64,000 nt of DNA from Methyloligella sp. GL2. Lineage in GTDB: Bacteria; Pseudomonadota; Alphaproteobacteria; Rhizobiales; Methyloligellaceae. This document shows, piece by piece, positions 45,649 to 53,803 of the stretch. The first letter of the stretch is position 1. Each line of letters begins with the position of its first letter. The stretch spans positions 943,501-1,007,500 of the forward strand of contig NZ_CP054476.1 in the NCBI RefSeq assembly GCF_013341275.1, read 5' to 3'. The notes beneath the pieces are model-generated. The model had not been told where the DNA came from and made no database searches. It saw nothing but the letters and a program-made list of their open reading frames with translations. The position numbers and the translations under genes were made by a program.

Positions 45649-45879
45649 TTAGCGGCGGCCGCGGCCACGGCCCGGGGTCAGACCCTCGCGCTGAGCGCGC
45701 TTGCGGGCCAGCTTGCGGGCGCGACGGATGGCTTCGGCCTTCTCGCGGGCACGCTTCTCCGACGGCTTCTCGTAATAGTTCCGGAGTTTCATCTCACGGA
45801 ACACGCCCTCGCGCTGCATTTTCTTCTTCAGCGCGCGGAGCGCTTGATCGACATTGTTATCGCGTACAACGACTTGCAC
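45649..45879 (-). CDS. rpsU: 30S ribosomal protein S21
   Basis: A 76-residue basic protein: [20 protein letters not shown], then [20 protein letters not shown] and an Arg/Lys/Gly-rich tail typical of alphaproteobacteria. Starts with GTG 45879; CGGAG lies about 11 nt upstream. Alone in its transcription unit. Confidence 0.97.
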   Translation of the reverse strand: MQVVVRDNNVDQALRALKKKMQREGVFREMKLRNYYEKPSEKRAREKAEAIRRARKLARKRAQREGLTPGRGRGRR

Positions 45880-46079
45880 TTGAGTGCTATCTCCGAATAG
45901 TGATCTTTAGAGGATCGAAGCGGGTCCAAGCCACGCCTATCGGCGAGCGGCCGACCTCAAATCTGGGGCGTTCTCTAACAAATGACCCGCCGCTTGTCCA
46001 GCGAGCATAAGCGTTTTCAGCCTCCGGAAATATTCCCGCGCTATCTTGGCTCCAGGCCTTTCTTACTGGGGAATTCGGC

Positions 46080-47333
46080 ATGAAGGTGCTGCTCTACACC
46101 TTCGGCACGCGCGGAGACGTCCAACCCTTTGTGGCGCTCGGCGTGGCGCTGAAGCAGCGCGGCCACGAGGTAACGTTGTGCACGGGCAAGGGCTATGACT
46201 GGCTGATCGAGGCCTATGGGCTCACCCCGGCGACGGTTTCGATCGATTATCGGGCCATCATCAAGACCCCGGTCGCGATCGAAGCCTTCCGCAGTATTTC
46301 AGGGCGATTCAAGGCGTTACGGGAATTCAAAGGGGTCATCCGCACCCAGTTCGACGAGATGTGGACGGTGGCGCAGGAGGTGCGGCCCGACGTCATCGTG
46401 TATCACCCGCGGGGCTTTGCCGCGCAGCATATCGCCGAGGCGCTGCAGGCGGTGGCGATCCCTTCGACGCTGCAGCCGGCCTTCGTGCCGACGGGCGCGT
46501 TTCCCAATCCGCTGACGCCGTTGCCGGATATGGGCTGGCTCGGCAACCGGCTGAGCCACGATCTGATCGACCGGGTGACCCGCTGGGCGCAAAGCTCGCT
46601 GATCGGGAAATGGCGCGAATCCAAGCTCGGGCTGACCTCCAAGGGACAGGTAAATTTCTTCGAGGGCTACGATCCGCAAGGGCGCCTGCGCCAGCGGCTG
46701 CATGCCTATAGCCGCTATCTGGCGCCGCCGCCCGACGATTGGACCGAGCGGGAGCGGGTCACCGGCTATTGGTTTTTGAACCGGGCGGAGCAGTTTCAGC
46801 CGCCGCCTTCGCTAGAGGCCTTCCTCGCCGCCGGGCCGCCGCCGGCCTATGTCGGCTTCGGCAGCATGCCGGCGGCCAATGTGAAGCGGCAGACCCGCAT
46901 GGTGATCGAGGGCCTGCGCCGGGCCAAGATGCGCGGCGTGCTCGCTTCCGGCTGGGGCGGGCTCGACGCGGTGCCGGCCGACGATATCTACAGCCTGGAA
47001 TCGGTGCCGCATGACTGGCTGTTCCAGCGCTGCGCGGTGGTGGTGCATCACGGCGGCGCCGGCACCACTCATGAAGGCTTGCGCTGGAGCCGGCCGACGA
47101 TCGTCTGTCCGATGGGGATCGATCAGCCCTATTGGGGCCGCATGGTCCATGCGCTGGGCGCGGGGCCGAAGATGGTGCCGTTGCGCTCGCTGACGCCGGG
47201 CGGGCTGGCAAAAGCGCTGGAGCAGGCGAAGAGCTGGAGCATCGTCTCGCGCGCCGCCGAGATCGGCACGGCGATCGGCCAGGAGAAGGGCGCCGAGGAC
47301 GCGGCCGAGATGATCGACACCTTGTCTTTTTAA
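46080..47333 (+). CDS. Glycosyltransferase family 1 (UGT/sterol glucosyltransferase-like)
   Basis: This 417-residue GT-B fold protein has the N-terminal acceptor domain LYTFGTRGDVQPFVALGVAL and the C-terminal donor site with HHGGAGTTHEGLRWSRPTIV and PMGIDQPYWGRMV, the UDP-sugar-binding signature of GT1/ErcA/sterol glucosyltransferases. It probably glycosylates a lipid or hopanoid-like or small hydrophobic acceptor in the cytoplasm or at the inner membrane. It stands alone, followed by a repeat cluster; no biosynthetic neighbours indicate the acceptor. Confidence 0.93.
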   Translation: MKVLLYTFGTRGDVQPFVALGVALKQRGHEVTLCTGKGYDWLIEAYGLTPATVSIDYRAIIKTPVAIEAFRSISGRFKALREFKGVIRTQFDEMWTVAQEVRPDVIVYHPRGFAAQHIAEALQAVAIPSTLQPAFVPTGAFPNPLTPLPDMGWLGNRLSHDLIDRVTRWAQSSLIGKWRESKLGLTSKGQVNFFEGYDPQGRLRQRLHAYSRYLAPPPDDWTERERVTGYWFLNRAEQFQPPPSLEAFLAAGPPPAYVGFGSMPAANVKRQTRMVIEGLRRAKMRGVLASGWGGLDAVPADDIYSLESVPHDWLFQRCAVVVHHGGAGTTHEGLRWSRPTIVCPMGIDQPYWGRMVHALGAGPKMVPLRSLTPGGLAKALEQAKSWSIVSRAAEIGTAIGQEKGAEDAAEMIDTLSF

Positions 47334-47469
47334 GTTGCGCTACCGGCCTCTGGCCTACTTGAGCGCTTGTTTAGGTGCGCTATCGGGCTTTTGTTTGCCC
47401 TACCGCTTCGCTGCTTGAGGGCTCTGCGGACCATGACGATAGAGCAGCGGAGCGAGCACCTATTTCCTT

Positions 47470-48006
47470 CGTCATTGCCGGGCTTGACCCGGCAATCCAT
47501 GAATACCAGGGCCTGTTGAAAGAGCTACCACGGAGGTCATGGATCCCCGGCACAAGGCCGGGGATGACAAACGTGGGGAGAGGGCGTGAGCTACTCAGAC
47601 TCGCGTCAAATTCAGTCGTCATGCCCGGACTTGATCCGGGCATCCACGCCGTTACCGCGCAGCTCGGGGAGCGGTGCTCTTAAGCGTAGGGCGCAAGCGG
47701 GTTGGAAACGGCATGGATTGCCGGGTCAAGCCCGGCAATGACGAAGGAGGAAGACGGGGGGCACGTAGCATCGGTCAAATTCAGTCGTCATGCCCGGGTT
47801 TATCCCGGGCATCCACGAATGAGTGCGGTGCTTTTGCGAAAGACGTGGATGGCCGGGACACGCCCGGCCATGACGAAGGCGGAAAGGCGGGGGGCCTCAT
47901 GGTTCGAGACACGCTTCCTTCGGAAGCGCCCTCACCATGAGGAGCACGAGCCTAAGACCGCCTCATCCTGAGGGCGAGCGCAGCTCGCGTCTCGAAGGAG
48001 AGGCGG
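47470..48006. repeat. Cluster of palindromic intergenic repeats (types B and C)
   Basis: The interval 47334-48025 has no gene. It holds six type B hairpins, at 47470-47501, 47538-47569, 47617-47648, 47711-47743, 47786-47817 and 47844-47875. Examples of their cores are GCCCGGACTTGATCCGGGC and GCCGGGACACGCCCGGC. A type C unit follows from about 47898, starting CATGGTTCGAGACACGCTTC and ending CTCGAAGGAGAGGCGG. Units alternate in orientation, like BIMEs. The last two B units plus C repeat the order seen at 59.5 and 62.4 kb. Confidence 0.9.
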
Positions 48007-48025
48007 TCCTGTTGGGATCCTGCTG

Positions 48026-49114
48026 CTAAAGCGTCGTCTTGGGGAAGATGCGGGTGATGTGGCCCATCTTGCGCCCCGGTCGAGCCTCGGCCTTGCCGTA
48101 AAGATGCACCGCCATGCGCTCGTCGGCGGCAAACTCGCGCCACTTGCCGGCATCGTCGCCGATCAGATTGGTCATCATGGCGTCGCTATGCCGGCCGGTG
48201 GCGCCGAGCGGCCAGCCGGCAATGGCGCGGATATGGTTCTCGAACTGGCTGACCAGGCAGGCATCCAGGGTCCAGTGGCCGGAATTGTGCACCCGCGGGG
48301 CGATCTCGTTGACCACCAGCTCCGGGCTGTCGCCCGGGCAATGGAACATCTCCACGCAGAGCACGCCGACATGGTCGAGGGCGGCGGCGATCTTGCCGGC
48401 GATGTCGCGGGCGGCATCGGCGCATTCGTCGCCGACAGTGGCGGGGGCCCGGCTGACGGCGAGGATGCCGTCCTGGTGCTGGTTCTCTATTGGGTCGTAG
48501 AAGCCGAGCGCGCCGTCCCGACCGCGGGCAACGAGGACGGAGATCTCGCGCTCGAAGGCGACCAGGCCTTCCAGAATGGCCGGCTGGCTGCCGATGGCGG
48601 CGAAGGCTTCCTCCGCCTGATCGGCACCGCGGACCATGGCCTGGCCCTTGCCGTCATAGCCGAAGCGGCGGGTCTTCAGCAGGGCCGGTGCTTTAATGGT
48701 CTGAAGCGCCTCTTTCAGGTCGGCGACCGAATCCACCTTGGCGAAAGGCGCCACCGCAATGCCGAGGCTCTCGACGAATTGCTTCTCGATCAGCCGGTCC
48801 TGGGTGGTGGCGAAGGAGCGCGCCGGGGGATGAAGCTGCGCCTTGCTGGCGGCGGCCTCCAACGCGGCGGCGGCGACATTCTCGAACTCGCAGCTGACGA
48901 CGTCGACCTCTGCGGCGAAGGCGGCGATCTTTTCCGCATCGTCATAGGCGCCGATCACGGTCTTGTCGGCAACTTGCGAGGCCGGCGAGTCCGGGCCGTC
49001 GGCATAGATATGGGTCTTGAGCCCGAGCTGGGCGGCCGCGACAGAGAGCATGCGGCCGAGCTGGCCGCCGCCCAGAACGCCGATGACGCCACCGGGCGCT
49101 AAAGGATCAGGCAT
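48026..49114 (-). CDS. purK: 5-(carboxyamino)imidazole ribonucleotide synthase
   Basis: This 362-residue ATP-grasp enzyme converts AIR, bicarbonate and ATP to N5-CAIR in purine synthesis. Motifs are [20 protein letters not shown] at the start, [16 protein letters not shown] (ATP-grasp), [10 protein letters not shown] and [16 protein letters not shown] (metal/ATP site). Start ATG 49114 (MPDPLAPGG) matches the family and overlaps the purE stop by 8 nt; the open frame extends further upstream within purE. Works directly with PurE. Confidence 0.97.
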   Translation of the reverse strand: MPDPLAPGGVIGVLGGGQLGRMLSVAAAQLGLKTHIYADGPDSPASQVADKTVIGAYDDAEKIAAFAAEVDVVSCEFENVAAAALEAAASKAQLHPPARSFATTQDRLIEKQFVESLGIAVAPFAKVDSVADLKEALQTIKAPALLKTRRFGYDGKGQAMVRGADQAEEAFAAIGSQPAILEGLVAFEREISVLVARGRDGALGFYDPIENQHQDGILAVSRAPATVGDECADAARDIAGKIAAALDHVGVLCVEMFHCPGDSPELVVNEIAPRVHNSGHWTLDACLVSQFENHIRAIAGWPLGATGRHSDAMMTNLIGDDAGKWREFAADERMAVHLYGKAEARPGRKMGHITRIFPKTTL

Positions 49115-49622
49115 CTTCGGGAGTCTCGGCGATGGAATCTGTTTGAGCTTGGCGCCAATCGGCGACGCGGATGGCGAGCGCTGCATCTGCCAGCGCGAGG
49201 ATCTGCGCGGCGAGCAGGGCGGCGTTCTTGGCGCCGGCCTTGCCGATGGCCAGGGTGCCGACGGGAATGCCGCCCGGCATCTGGGCGATGGAGAGCAGGC
49301 TGTCGAGGCCTTTGAGGGCTTTGCTCTCGATGGGAACGCCGAGCACGGGCAAGGCCGTCATCGAGGCGGTCATGCCGGGCAGATGCGCCGCGCCGCCGGC
49401 GCCGGCGATGATCACCTTCAGGCCGCGGTCCTGCGCTTCCTTGGCGTAGGCGTAGAGCCGGTCGGGGGTGCGGTGCGCGGAGACGATGCGGGTCTCGTAC
49501 GAGACGCCGAGCTTATCGAGGATGTCGGCGGCGTGTTTCAGGGTCGGCCAGTCGGACCGGCTGCCCATGATGATGCCGACGACGGGAGAGCCGCTGGTGC
49601 TGTTTGGCGCTGGATCGCTCAT
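49107..49622 (-). CDS. purE: 5-(carboxyamino)imidazole ribonucleotide mutase
   Basis: This 171-residue enzyme converts N5-CAIR to CAIR. It has [17 protein letters not shown] (the GSxSD substrate loop), [25 protein letters not shown] and [20 protein letters not shown]. Start ATG 49622 (MSDPAPN) has AAGGA 11 nt upstream; the frame runs seven codons further. First gene of purE-purK, overlapping by 8 nt. Confidence 0.97.
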   Translation of the reverse strand: MSDPAPNSTSGSPVVGIIMGSRSDWPTLKHAADILDKLGVSYETRIVSAHRTPDRLYAYAKEAQDRGLKVIIAGAGGAAHLPGMTASMTALPVLGVPIESKALKGLDSLLSIAQMPGGIPVGTLAIGKAGAKNAALLAAQILALADAALAIRVADWRQAQTDSIAETPEDA

Positions 49623-49724
49623 TCCAGATATCCTTCGGCGCAAAGTCCGCGCCGTTCCCGGAAAAGCGCGCGATTATAGGGGTGCGCGGGGGCTTGGCAA
49701 GGTGGCGGCGTAATAACACGCCTC

Positions 49725-49931
49725 TTAAGCGATGATGTCGGGGAGGAGGGTGTCCTCGATGCGGGAGATTTCATCCTTCAGCAGGAGCTTCTTCTTCTTC
49801 ATGCGGCGAAGCTCGAGCTGGTTGCCATAGCCGGAATCCTCGAGCGCATTGATGGCGCTGTCGAGGTCGCGATGCTCCTGCTTCAAGCGAGCCAGAGCGT
49901 GCTGGAGCTCTTCCAGCTCCTCGCTATCCAT
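49725..49931 (-). CDS. YdcH family protein (DUF465)
   Basis: A 68-residue protein, nearly all coiled coil: LARLKQEHRDLDSAINALED and LRRMKKKKLLLKDEISRIED. This is the complete DUF465 pattern (short helical hairpin with a KKKKLxLKDEI region). Function unknown. A second, smaller member lies divergently at 50183-50359; the two probably arose by duplication. Confidence 0.93.
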   Translation of the reverse strand: MDSEELEELQHALARLKQEHRDLDSAINALEDSGYGNQLELRRMKKKKLLLKDEISRIEDTLLPDIIA

Positions 49932-50182
49932 GGCTGTCCTCGACCCCCTTCAAGCCTTGGCCGGCCGGCTCTCTCAGGCTGCGGCCGGCTCCCCCAGGAC
50001 GGGCGGAGTATTGCGATGAATGGCGCCAAGCGCAAGGCGCCAGGGCAGAGCGGGCGGTGCTGTGAGATTCGGTCGCGGCCTGAAATAATTCGTGACCCTT
50101 TTGCGAACCCTGCGCGTTAGACAAGCCCAGCCGTTTGGTCCAAACTGAACGGCCCTGGACCAGCCATTATGGAGGTCTGAAT

Positions 50183-50359
50183 ATGGCGCTTGAAGCACAT
50201 CTCTCGGAGCTTTCCCACAAGCACAGGACTTTGGAGCGTAAGATCGAGCAGGAGGAGGCCAGACCGATGGCCGATCCGCTGAAGATCACCGATTGGAAGC
50301 GCAGGAAGCTACGTCTCAAGGACGAGATGGAGCGCCTCAAACATCAGGTACAGCATTAG
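50183..50359 (+). CDS. YdcH family protein (DUF465), second copy
   Basis: This 58-residue protein has LSELSHKHRTLERKIEQEEA and WKRRKLRLKDEMERLKHQV, the same helical hairpin as the neighbour at 49725. Start ATG 50183 has GGAGGTCTGAAT before it; the open frame extends 16 codons upstream. It is divergent from the first copy with about 250 bp between them. Confidence 0.9.
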   Translation: MALEAHLSELSHKHRTLERKIEQEEARPMADPLKITDWKRRKLRLKDEMERLKHQVQH

Positions 50360-50416
50360 AGTCTGAGGTCGGACGCAAGGCCGGCTGGCAGCGCGTTCAT
50401 TGCAGCGAACGCGGGG

Positions 50417-50791
50417 CTAGAACTCCGCGTCCTCGCTCGCGCGCAGCCAGTCGCGCGCCTCCTCCTCTTCGCCCGGCTTGAAATAGCGCACTTCGCAGCG
50501 GGAGAAGGGTGCGACGAGCTCCGACCACAAGTCGACGATCTTGGCTTCGCAGACCACCGCGCAGCGGGTGAGATCCTTCAGGTGGCGCAGGCTGAAGCGG
50601 ATGTCGTGCCAGAAGGCGGTGGCGTCCATGCCTTCGAAGCTCTCGACGATCTCGAGCACGCGGATATCGCCGTGGCGGGCGATGAACGCCTCCAGCTTGG
50701 CGGCGACGGCGTCGAATTCCTCGGTCGAGACGCGGCCCGAAACGGTGATCTCGGCGGTCTTGGCGTTGTCGGATTCCTTGTAGCTCAGCAT
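50417..50791 (-). CDS. STAS/SpoIIAA-like domain protein
   Basis: The 124 residues span one domain: AEITVSGRVSTEEFDAVAAK, GDIRVLEIVESFEGMDATAF, DLTRCAVVCEAKIVDLWSEL and a C-terminal YFKPGEEEEARDWLR. This matches the SpoIIAA-like (STAS fold) family seen as free-standing small proteins in proteobacteria. Their function is unclear. I chose ATG 50791 (MLSYKES), preceded by GGGAAGGACA; the 53 upstream codons of the open frame lack family likeness. Confidence 0.88.
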   Translation of the reverse strand: MLSYKESDNAKTAEITVSGRVSTEEFDAVAAKLEAFIARHGDIRVLEIVESFEGMDATAFWHDIRFSLRHLKDLTRCAVVCEAKIVDLWSELVAPFSRCEVRYFKPGEEEEARDWLRASEDAEF

Positions 50792-51068
50792 TGTCCTTCC
50801 CTTTGGCGCCCGGCGCAGCTCGCCCCTTGCGTGCCGCCGAGTGTATCGGCGCGGTCCTAGCCTTGCCAGCAGCCATGTTCGGCCATGACGGTTTATGTAT
50901 GCCCGTTTACGCGGCGGGTTTTGCCGGCGGTACGGCCCGATTCCCGTCAAACGGGTGAGGCGCGACCGTTACCGGAACGATCCTCATAGACAACTCGTTA
51001 ACCAGCCAAGTGACGCTGCGCAATTGCGGGGGGCGGGAGCTTCGCAAGCCGGCGAAAGGAGCTTGGTT

Positions 51069-51683
51069 ATGACCAGATTGGTGATGATGCTTTGGATGGC
51101 GAGCGGAGCGGTCTTCGTTCTCGGCGTCTTTCTGCTCGCCCAATCCAATCTCGGACCGCAGGACACGCGTGCCGCCCGCCAGGACGCGATGCTGGCGGCC
51201 GCGCCGCGGGTGAATGAGAGCGCTGTCGCGCGAGCTCCGGTGACGCACGAGACGGCCTGGCAACCGGTCCTGGCCGAAAACGATGTGCAGCAGGCAAACG
51301 GCCAGCCGCCGCTGCCGCCGAAGCGGCCGGATCAGCCGGCGCGCTGGACCCAAGTTTCCGGGACGGATGCGGTGCTGCGCGCATCGCCGGACGAGGCGGC
51401 GGCGATGATCGCCGGCTTCCCGGTCGGCTATAGGCTGAGCCTTCTGTCAGAGCAGGGCGGCTGGGCCAAGGTCGAGGAGCCGAAGAGCCGCACGGTCGGC
51501 TGGATGCAAGTTTCGCAGCTGGACGGCAATGGCAGCCCGGTGGCCAGCACCGGCCGGTCGGGATCGCGTATCGCCATGGCGGAAAGTAGCGATGACATGA
51601 ATGCTCCCGCGGTGCATGACCGCCGTGTCGCTCGCCGCAACGGGCCGATCGCCAATCTGTTGCGGGCTCTGGGCGGGCGCTAG
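51069..51683 (+). CDS. SH3-domain protein with N-terminal membrane anchor
   Basis: In this 204-residue protein, the helix MLWMASGAVFVLGVFLLAQS anchors it, then comes a Pro-rich linker (QPPLPPKRPDQPA) and a bacterial SH3 domain at about 95-155 (VLRASPDEAAAMIAGFPVGY, LSEQGGWAKVEEPKSRTVGW). Such domains bind peptidoglycan or peptides in the periplasm. GAAAGGAGCTTGGTT precedes the ATG at 51069, which decides the start over a 58-codon longer frame. Confidence 0.87.
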   Translation: MTRLVMMLWMASGAVFVLGVFLLAQSNLGPQDTRAARQDAMLAAAPRVNESAVARAPVTHETAWQPVLAENDVQQANGQPPLPPKRPDQPARWTQVSGTDAVLRASPDEAAAMIAGFPVGYRLSLLSEQGGWAKVEEPKSRTVGWMQVSQLDGNGSPVASTGRSGSRIAMAESSDDMNAPAVHDRRVARRNGPIANLLRALGGR

Positions 51684-51737
51684 CCGCGCTTTGCCGAAGA
51701 GGCGCCAAGAGCGAGAACGCCAAGCGCGCAAAGAGCG

Positions 51738-52148
51738 CTAACAGCGCTTCGAAGAAGAGCGGTTATCCCGGAGCGGCCGGGTCACGCCGGCTTGGTCCTC
51801 CGGGTCGACCACCTTGCTGAAGGTGGCGATGTCCTTGGCCAGGAAATAGTTCAGCATGGTGCGGATGAAGGCGATGGCGCCGAGCTTGCCGATATCGTCC
51901 CAGGTCGGGCTGATGGCGGTGTGCACGATGTCGGCGGCGAGCGCGAATTCCAGGGCAAGCAGGATCCAGGTGGCGAATTTCAGCCAGATGACGCGGCCCT
52001 GATAGGCGGTGGGCTCGCGCTTGGCAAAGGCCTGGAACAGCAGGATCAGGGCTTCCGAGGCGCCATAGGCGACGACCAGCACGGCACCCGCCTCGATCGC
52101 CAAGGCGACGAAACCGGCAATCTCCTTGAACTGGTCCTCCAAACCCAA
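51738..52148 (-). CDS. DUF1622 family membrane protein; TTG start
   Basis: This 136-residue protein has three membrane segments (FVALAIEAGAVLVVAYGASE, IWLKFATWILLALEFALAAD, LGAIAFIRTMLNYFLAKDI). The ATWILLALEFALAADI block followed by ..RTxLNYFL is the DUF1622 signature. Function unknown. The start is TTG 52148 or TTG 52142; GGGGGG lies before the first. No ATG gives a full-length protein. Confidence 0.9.
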   Translation of the reverse strand: MGLEDQFKEIAGFVALAIEAGAVLVVAYGASEALILLFQAFAKREPTAYQGRVIWLKFATWILLALEFALAADIVHTAISPTWDDIGKLGAIAFIRTMLNYFLAKDIATFSKVVDPEDQAGVTRPLRDNRSSSKRC

Positions 52149-52227
52149 CGGACGCCCCCCGATTGATTCGCGTGAGATCTAGTGTCCGCGAGGGGAGGCG
52201 TCAGGCCAATGGATTTTGTGAAATCGT

Positions 52228-52617
52228 CTACAACTCCCCGGTGAGGAATTGCGGCCTTCCATAGCCGAAGGACCAGTCTTCGTCGCTATTCTCCACCATG
52301 GTCACCACCACGTCGGAGGGGGCGATGCCGCATTGGCTGGAGAGCTCCTCGGTGAGAAGGCGGTAGAAGGCCTCCTTCTGATCTTTCGGCCGCGGCCGGG
52401 TGGTGATCTGGAAGAACACCACATCGCGGGTGCGCTGGATGCCGAGGCCGGTATCCTCGATCTTCATATGCTCGGCGGGATGCTCGGAGAGGATCTGATA
52501 GCGGTCGCCTTCCGGCACCTTGAAAGCGGCCAGGACGGCGCGGTGCGTGGCGTCGAGGAGCGCCTGGCTCTCCTCCTCGGTGCGGCCTTCAATGGTGTCG
52601 ATCTTGATCAGAGGCAT
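52228..52617 (-). CDS. Tautomerase superfamily protein
   Basis: The 129-residue protein starts MPLIKIDTIEGRTEEESQAL. The Pro after the initiator Met is the catalytic base of 4-oxalocrotonate tautomerase-like enzymes. It is about twice the length of short tautomerases, with a second half IAPSDVVVTMVENSDEDWSF, so it is of the longer two-repeat kind. Start ATG 52617 is fixed by Pro2; a longer frame adds 16 codons. Substrate unknown. Confidence 0.9.
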   Translation of the reverse strand: MPLIKIDTIEGRTEEESQALLDATHRAVLAAFKVPEGDRYQILSEHPAEHMKIEDTGLGIQRTRDVVFFQITTRPRPKDQKEAFYRLLTEELSSQCGIAPSDVVVTMVENSDEDWSFGYGRPQFLTGEL

Positions 52618-52801
52618 TCGCAATCTCCTGCGGGCGCTAAGTATTCTTGGCGCAATGGGGTGCAATTAACCCTTGCGGACCTTACCTGGAAACTATCCCG
52701 CGCTGTTTTTGGTTTGCATTTGCGGGGTATCGCTCAAAGCCGGCCTGTGGGGCAACCCAGCATCGGCTTTTCATTTGAGACCAAGACCTAGGAGAAACGT
52801 C

Positions 52802-53146
52802 TTGCGTAAATTCATTCTTGCCATTGCGACCGGGGCCGGGCTCGGGATTGCGGCCTTCGCCGCGCCGGCTTCGGCGCTGCCGGTCGGGGCCTCGGCCGCG
52901 TCGGGCGCCGGTAGCGCTGCTGCCGTTGCCGGCGGTGATGTGGTGCAGGTCGGCTGGCGCCGCTACTGCTATTACCATCCTTACGATTATCGCTGCCGCG
53001 GCGGCCGTCCCGGCGTTTCGGTGCGTGCGCCTGGCGTGAGCGTTGATATCGGGCCGCGCCGCTATGTCGGTCCGCGGGTCTATTACCGGCACTACAAGCC
53101 GTATAAATACAAGAAGCGCTGGAAATATCGCCGGCGCTACTGGTAG
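52802..53146 (+). CDS. Secreted Tyr/Arg-rich small protein; TTG start
   Basis: The 114 residues start with a signal peptide (LRKFILAIATGAGLGIAAFA), cleaved near PASALP. The mature protein has a Gly/Ala stretch, WRRYCYYHPYDYRCRGG and a tail of alternating Tyr, Arg and Lys ending RRYW. Basic-aromatic tails are seen in many rhizobial surface-associated hypothetical proteins. The TTG at 52802 has TAGGAGAAACGTC upstream; no ATG gives a signal peptide. Unknown function. Confidence 0.78.
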   Translation: MRKFILAIATGAGLGIAAFAAPASALPVGASAASGAGSAAAVAGGDVVQVGWRRYCYYHPYDYRCRGGRPGVSVRAPGVSVDIGPRRYVGPRVYYRHYKPYKYKKRWKYRRRYW

Positions 53147-53162
53147 CGACCGGTGCAATGAA

Positions 53163-53192
53163 AAGCCCGCCCTTTGAGGCGGGCTTTCTTTT
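53163..53192 (+). terminator. Intrinsic terminator
   Basis: AAGCCCGCC/GGCGGGCTT around CTTTGA, followed by TCTTTT. It lies 17 nt after the preceding stop. On the minus strand it is preceded by the HD-domain gene stop at 53201 and followed by TTTT, so it can serve both. Confidence 0.9.
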
Positions 53193-53200
53193 GGCCTACC

Positions 53201-53734
53201 TCATGGATGTGCGTCTTGACGGGGCGCCCTGTCGAAGAGGCCGGCCAGGTCTGCAAGGCTCTCATCCATCCGGTTGCAGAGGTCGGAGATGATTGGCAGC
53301 AGGTAGGGTCTGCGCACTAGACGCTCGGAAAGCTCGTGCCACCCTCCTTCCGTGCCGATCCGACCGATAGCTTCGCGGCCTGCGTCCTCATCGGCGATCG
53401 CAAGTGCATCGGCCAGTTTCAGAGCGTCGGCGAGCTCCGTTTCCGCCTTAACACCAGTCCGGTGGTCATGGGCGCGGATGGCCTCGAGGGCGTCGGAAGG
53501 TAGGTCGTCAGCTAACCACTGGGCAGTCAGGATCCCGTGAAGCTGGCGATTGCCCTTGGTTTCGGTCTCGTCGAGGTCATGGCAGAGCCCGACGACCTCC
53601 CATAGGTCTGCGTTTTCCTGCGACTTTTCCGCAAGCTGCCGCATCAAATGCGCCACGACCCGGCAGTGGGTGGCCTTCGGGCTATCGCCCAAATGGGCCT
53701 TCAACTTGGCATGAGCCTGTTCGATCGTGATCAA
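53201..53734 (-). CDS. HD-domain phosphohydrolase
   Basis: The 177-residue protein has metal-binding residues in ATHCRVVAHLM, GLCHDLDE (the HD pair) and IRAHDHRTG, followed by a DALKLADALAIADEDAG helix. Such single-domain HD proteins hydrolyse nucleotides or phosphate esters; no specific substrate can be assigned. The start is TTG 53734 with only a weak ribosome site. It precedes no obvious operon partner. Confidence 0.85.
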   Translation of the reverse strand: MITIEQAHAKLKAHLGDSPKATHCRVVAHLMRQLAEKSQENADLWEVVGLCHDLDETETKGNRQLHGILTAQWLADDLPSDALEAIRAHDHRTGVKAETELADALKLADALAIADEDAGREAIGRIGTEGGWHELSERLVRRPYLLPIISDLCNRMDESLADLAGLFDRAPRQDAHP

Positions 53735-53803
53735 TGTGAGAGTTTCAGCAAAGAACGGGGCTGCAATGTCTTGAGGGTGCCAGGAGCATGCGGCCGAGGC
53801 GGC

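Noticed and set aside
47470..47875. Array of regularly recurring palindromes as a possible CRISPR
   Set aside because: Repeat units differ in their inner stems, alternate in orientation and have irregular spacing; there are no cas genes.
47375..47971. Several open frames of 60-120 codons across repeat clusters (also 2792-2998, 59407-60101, 62258-62694)
   Set aside because: They translate palindromic repeats into the same words in different places (such as SSPAMTK, GHPRTS, PGHDG). These are well known false genes.
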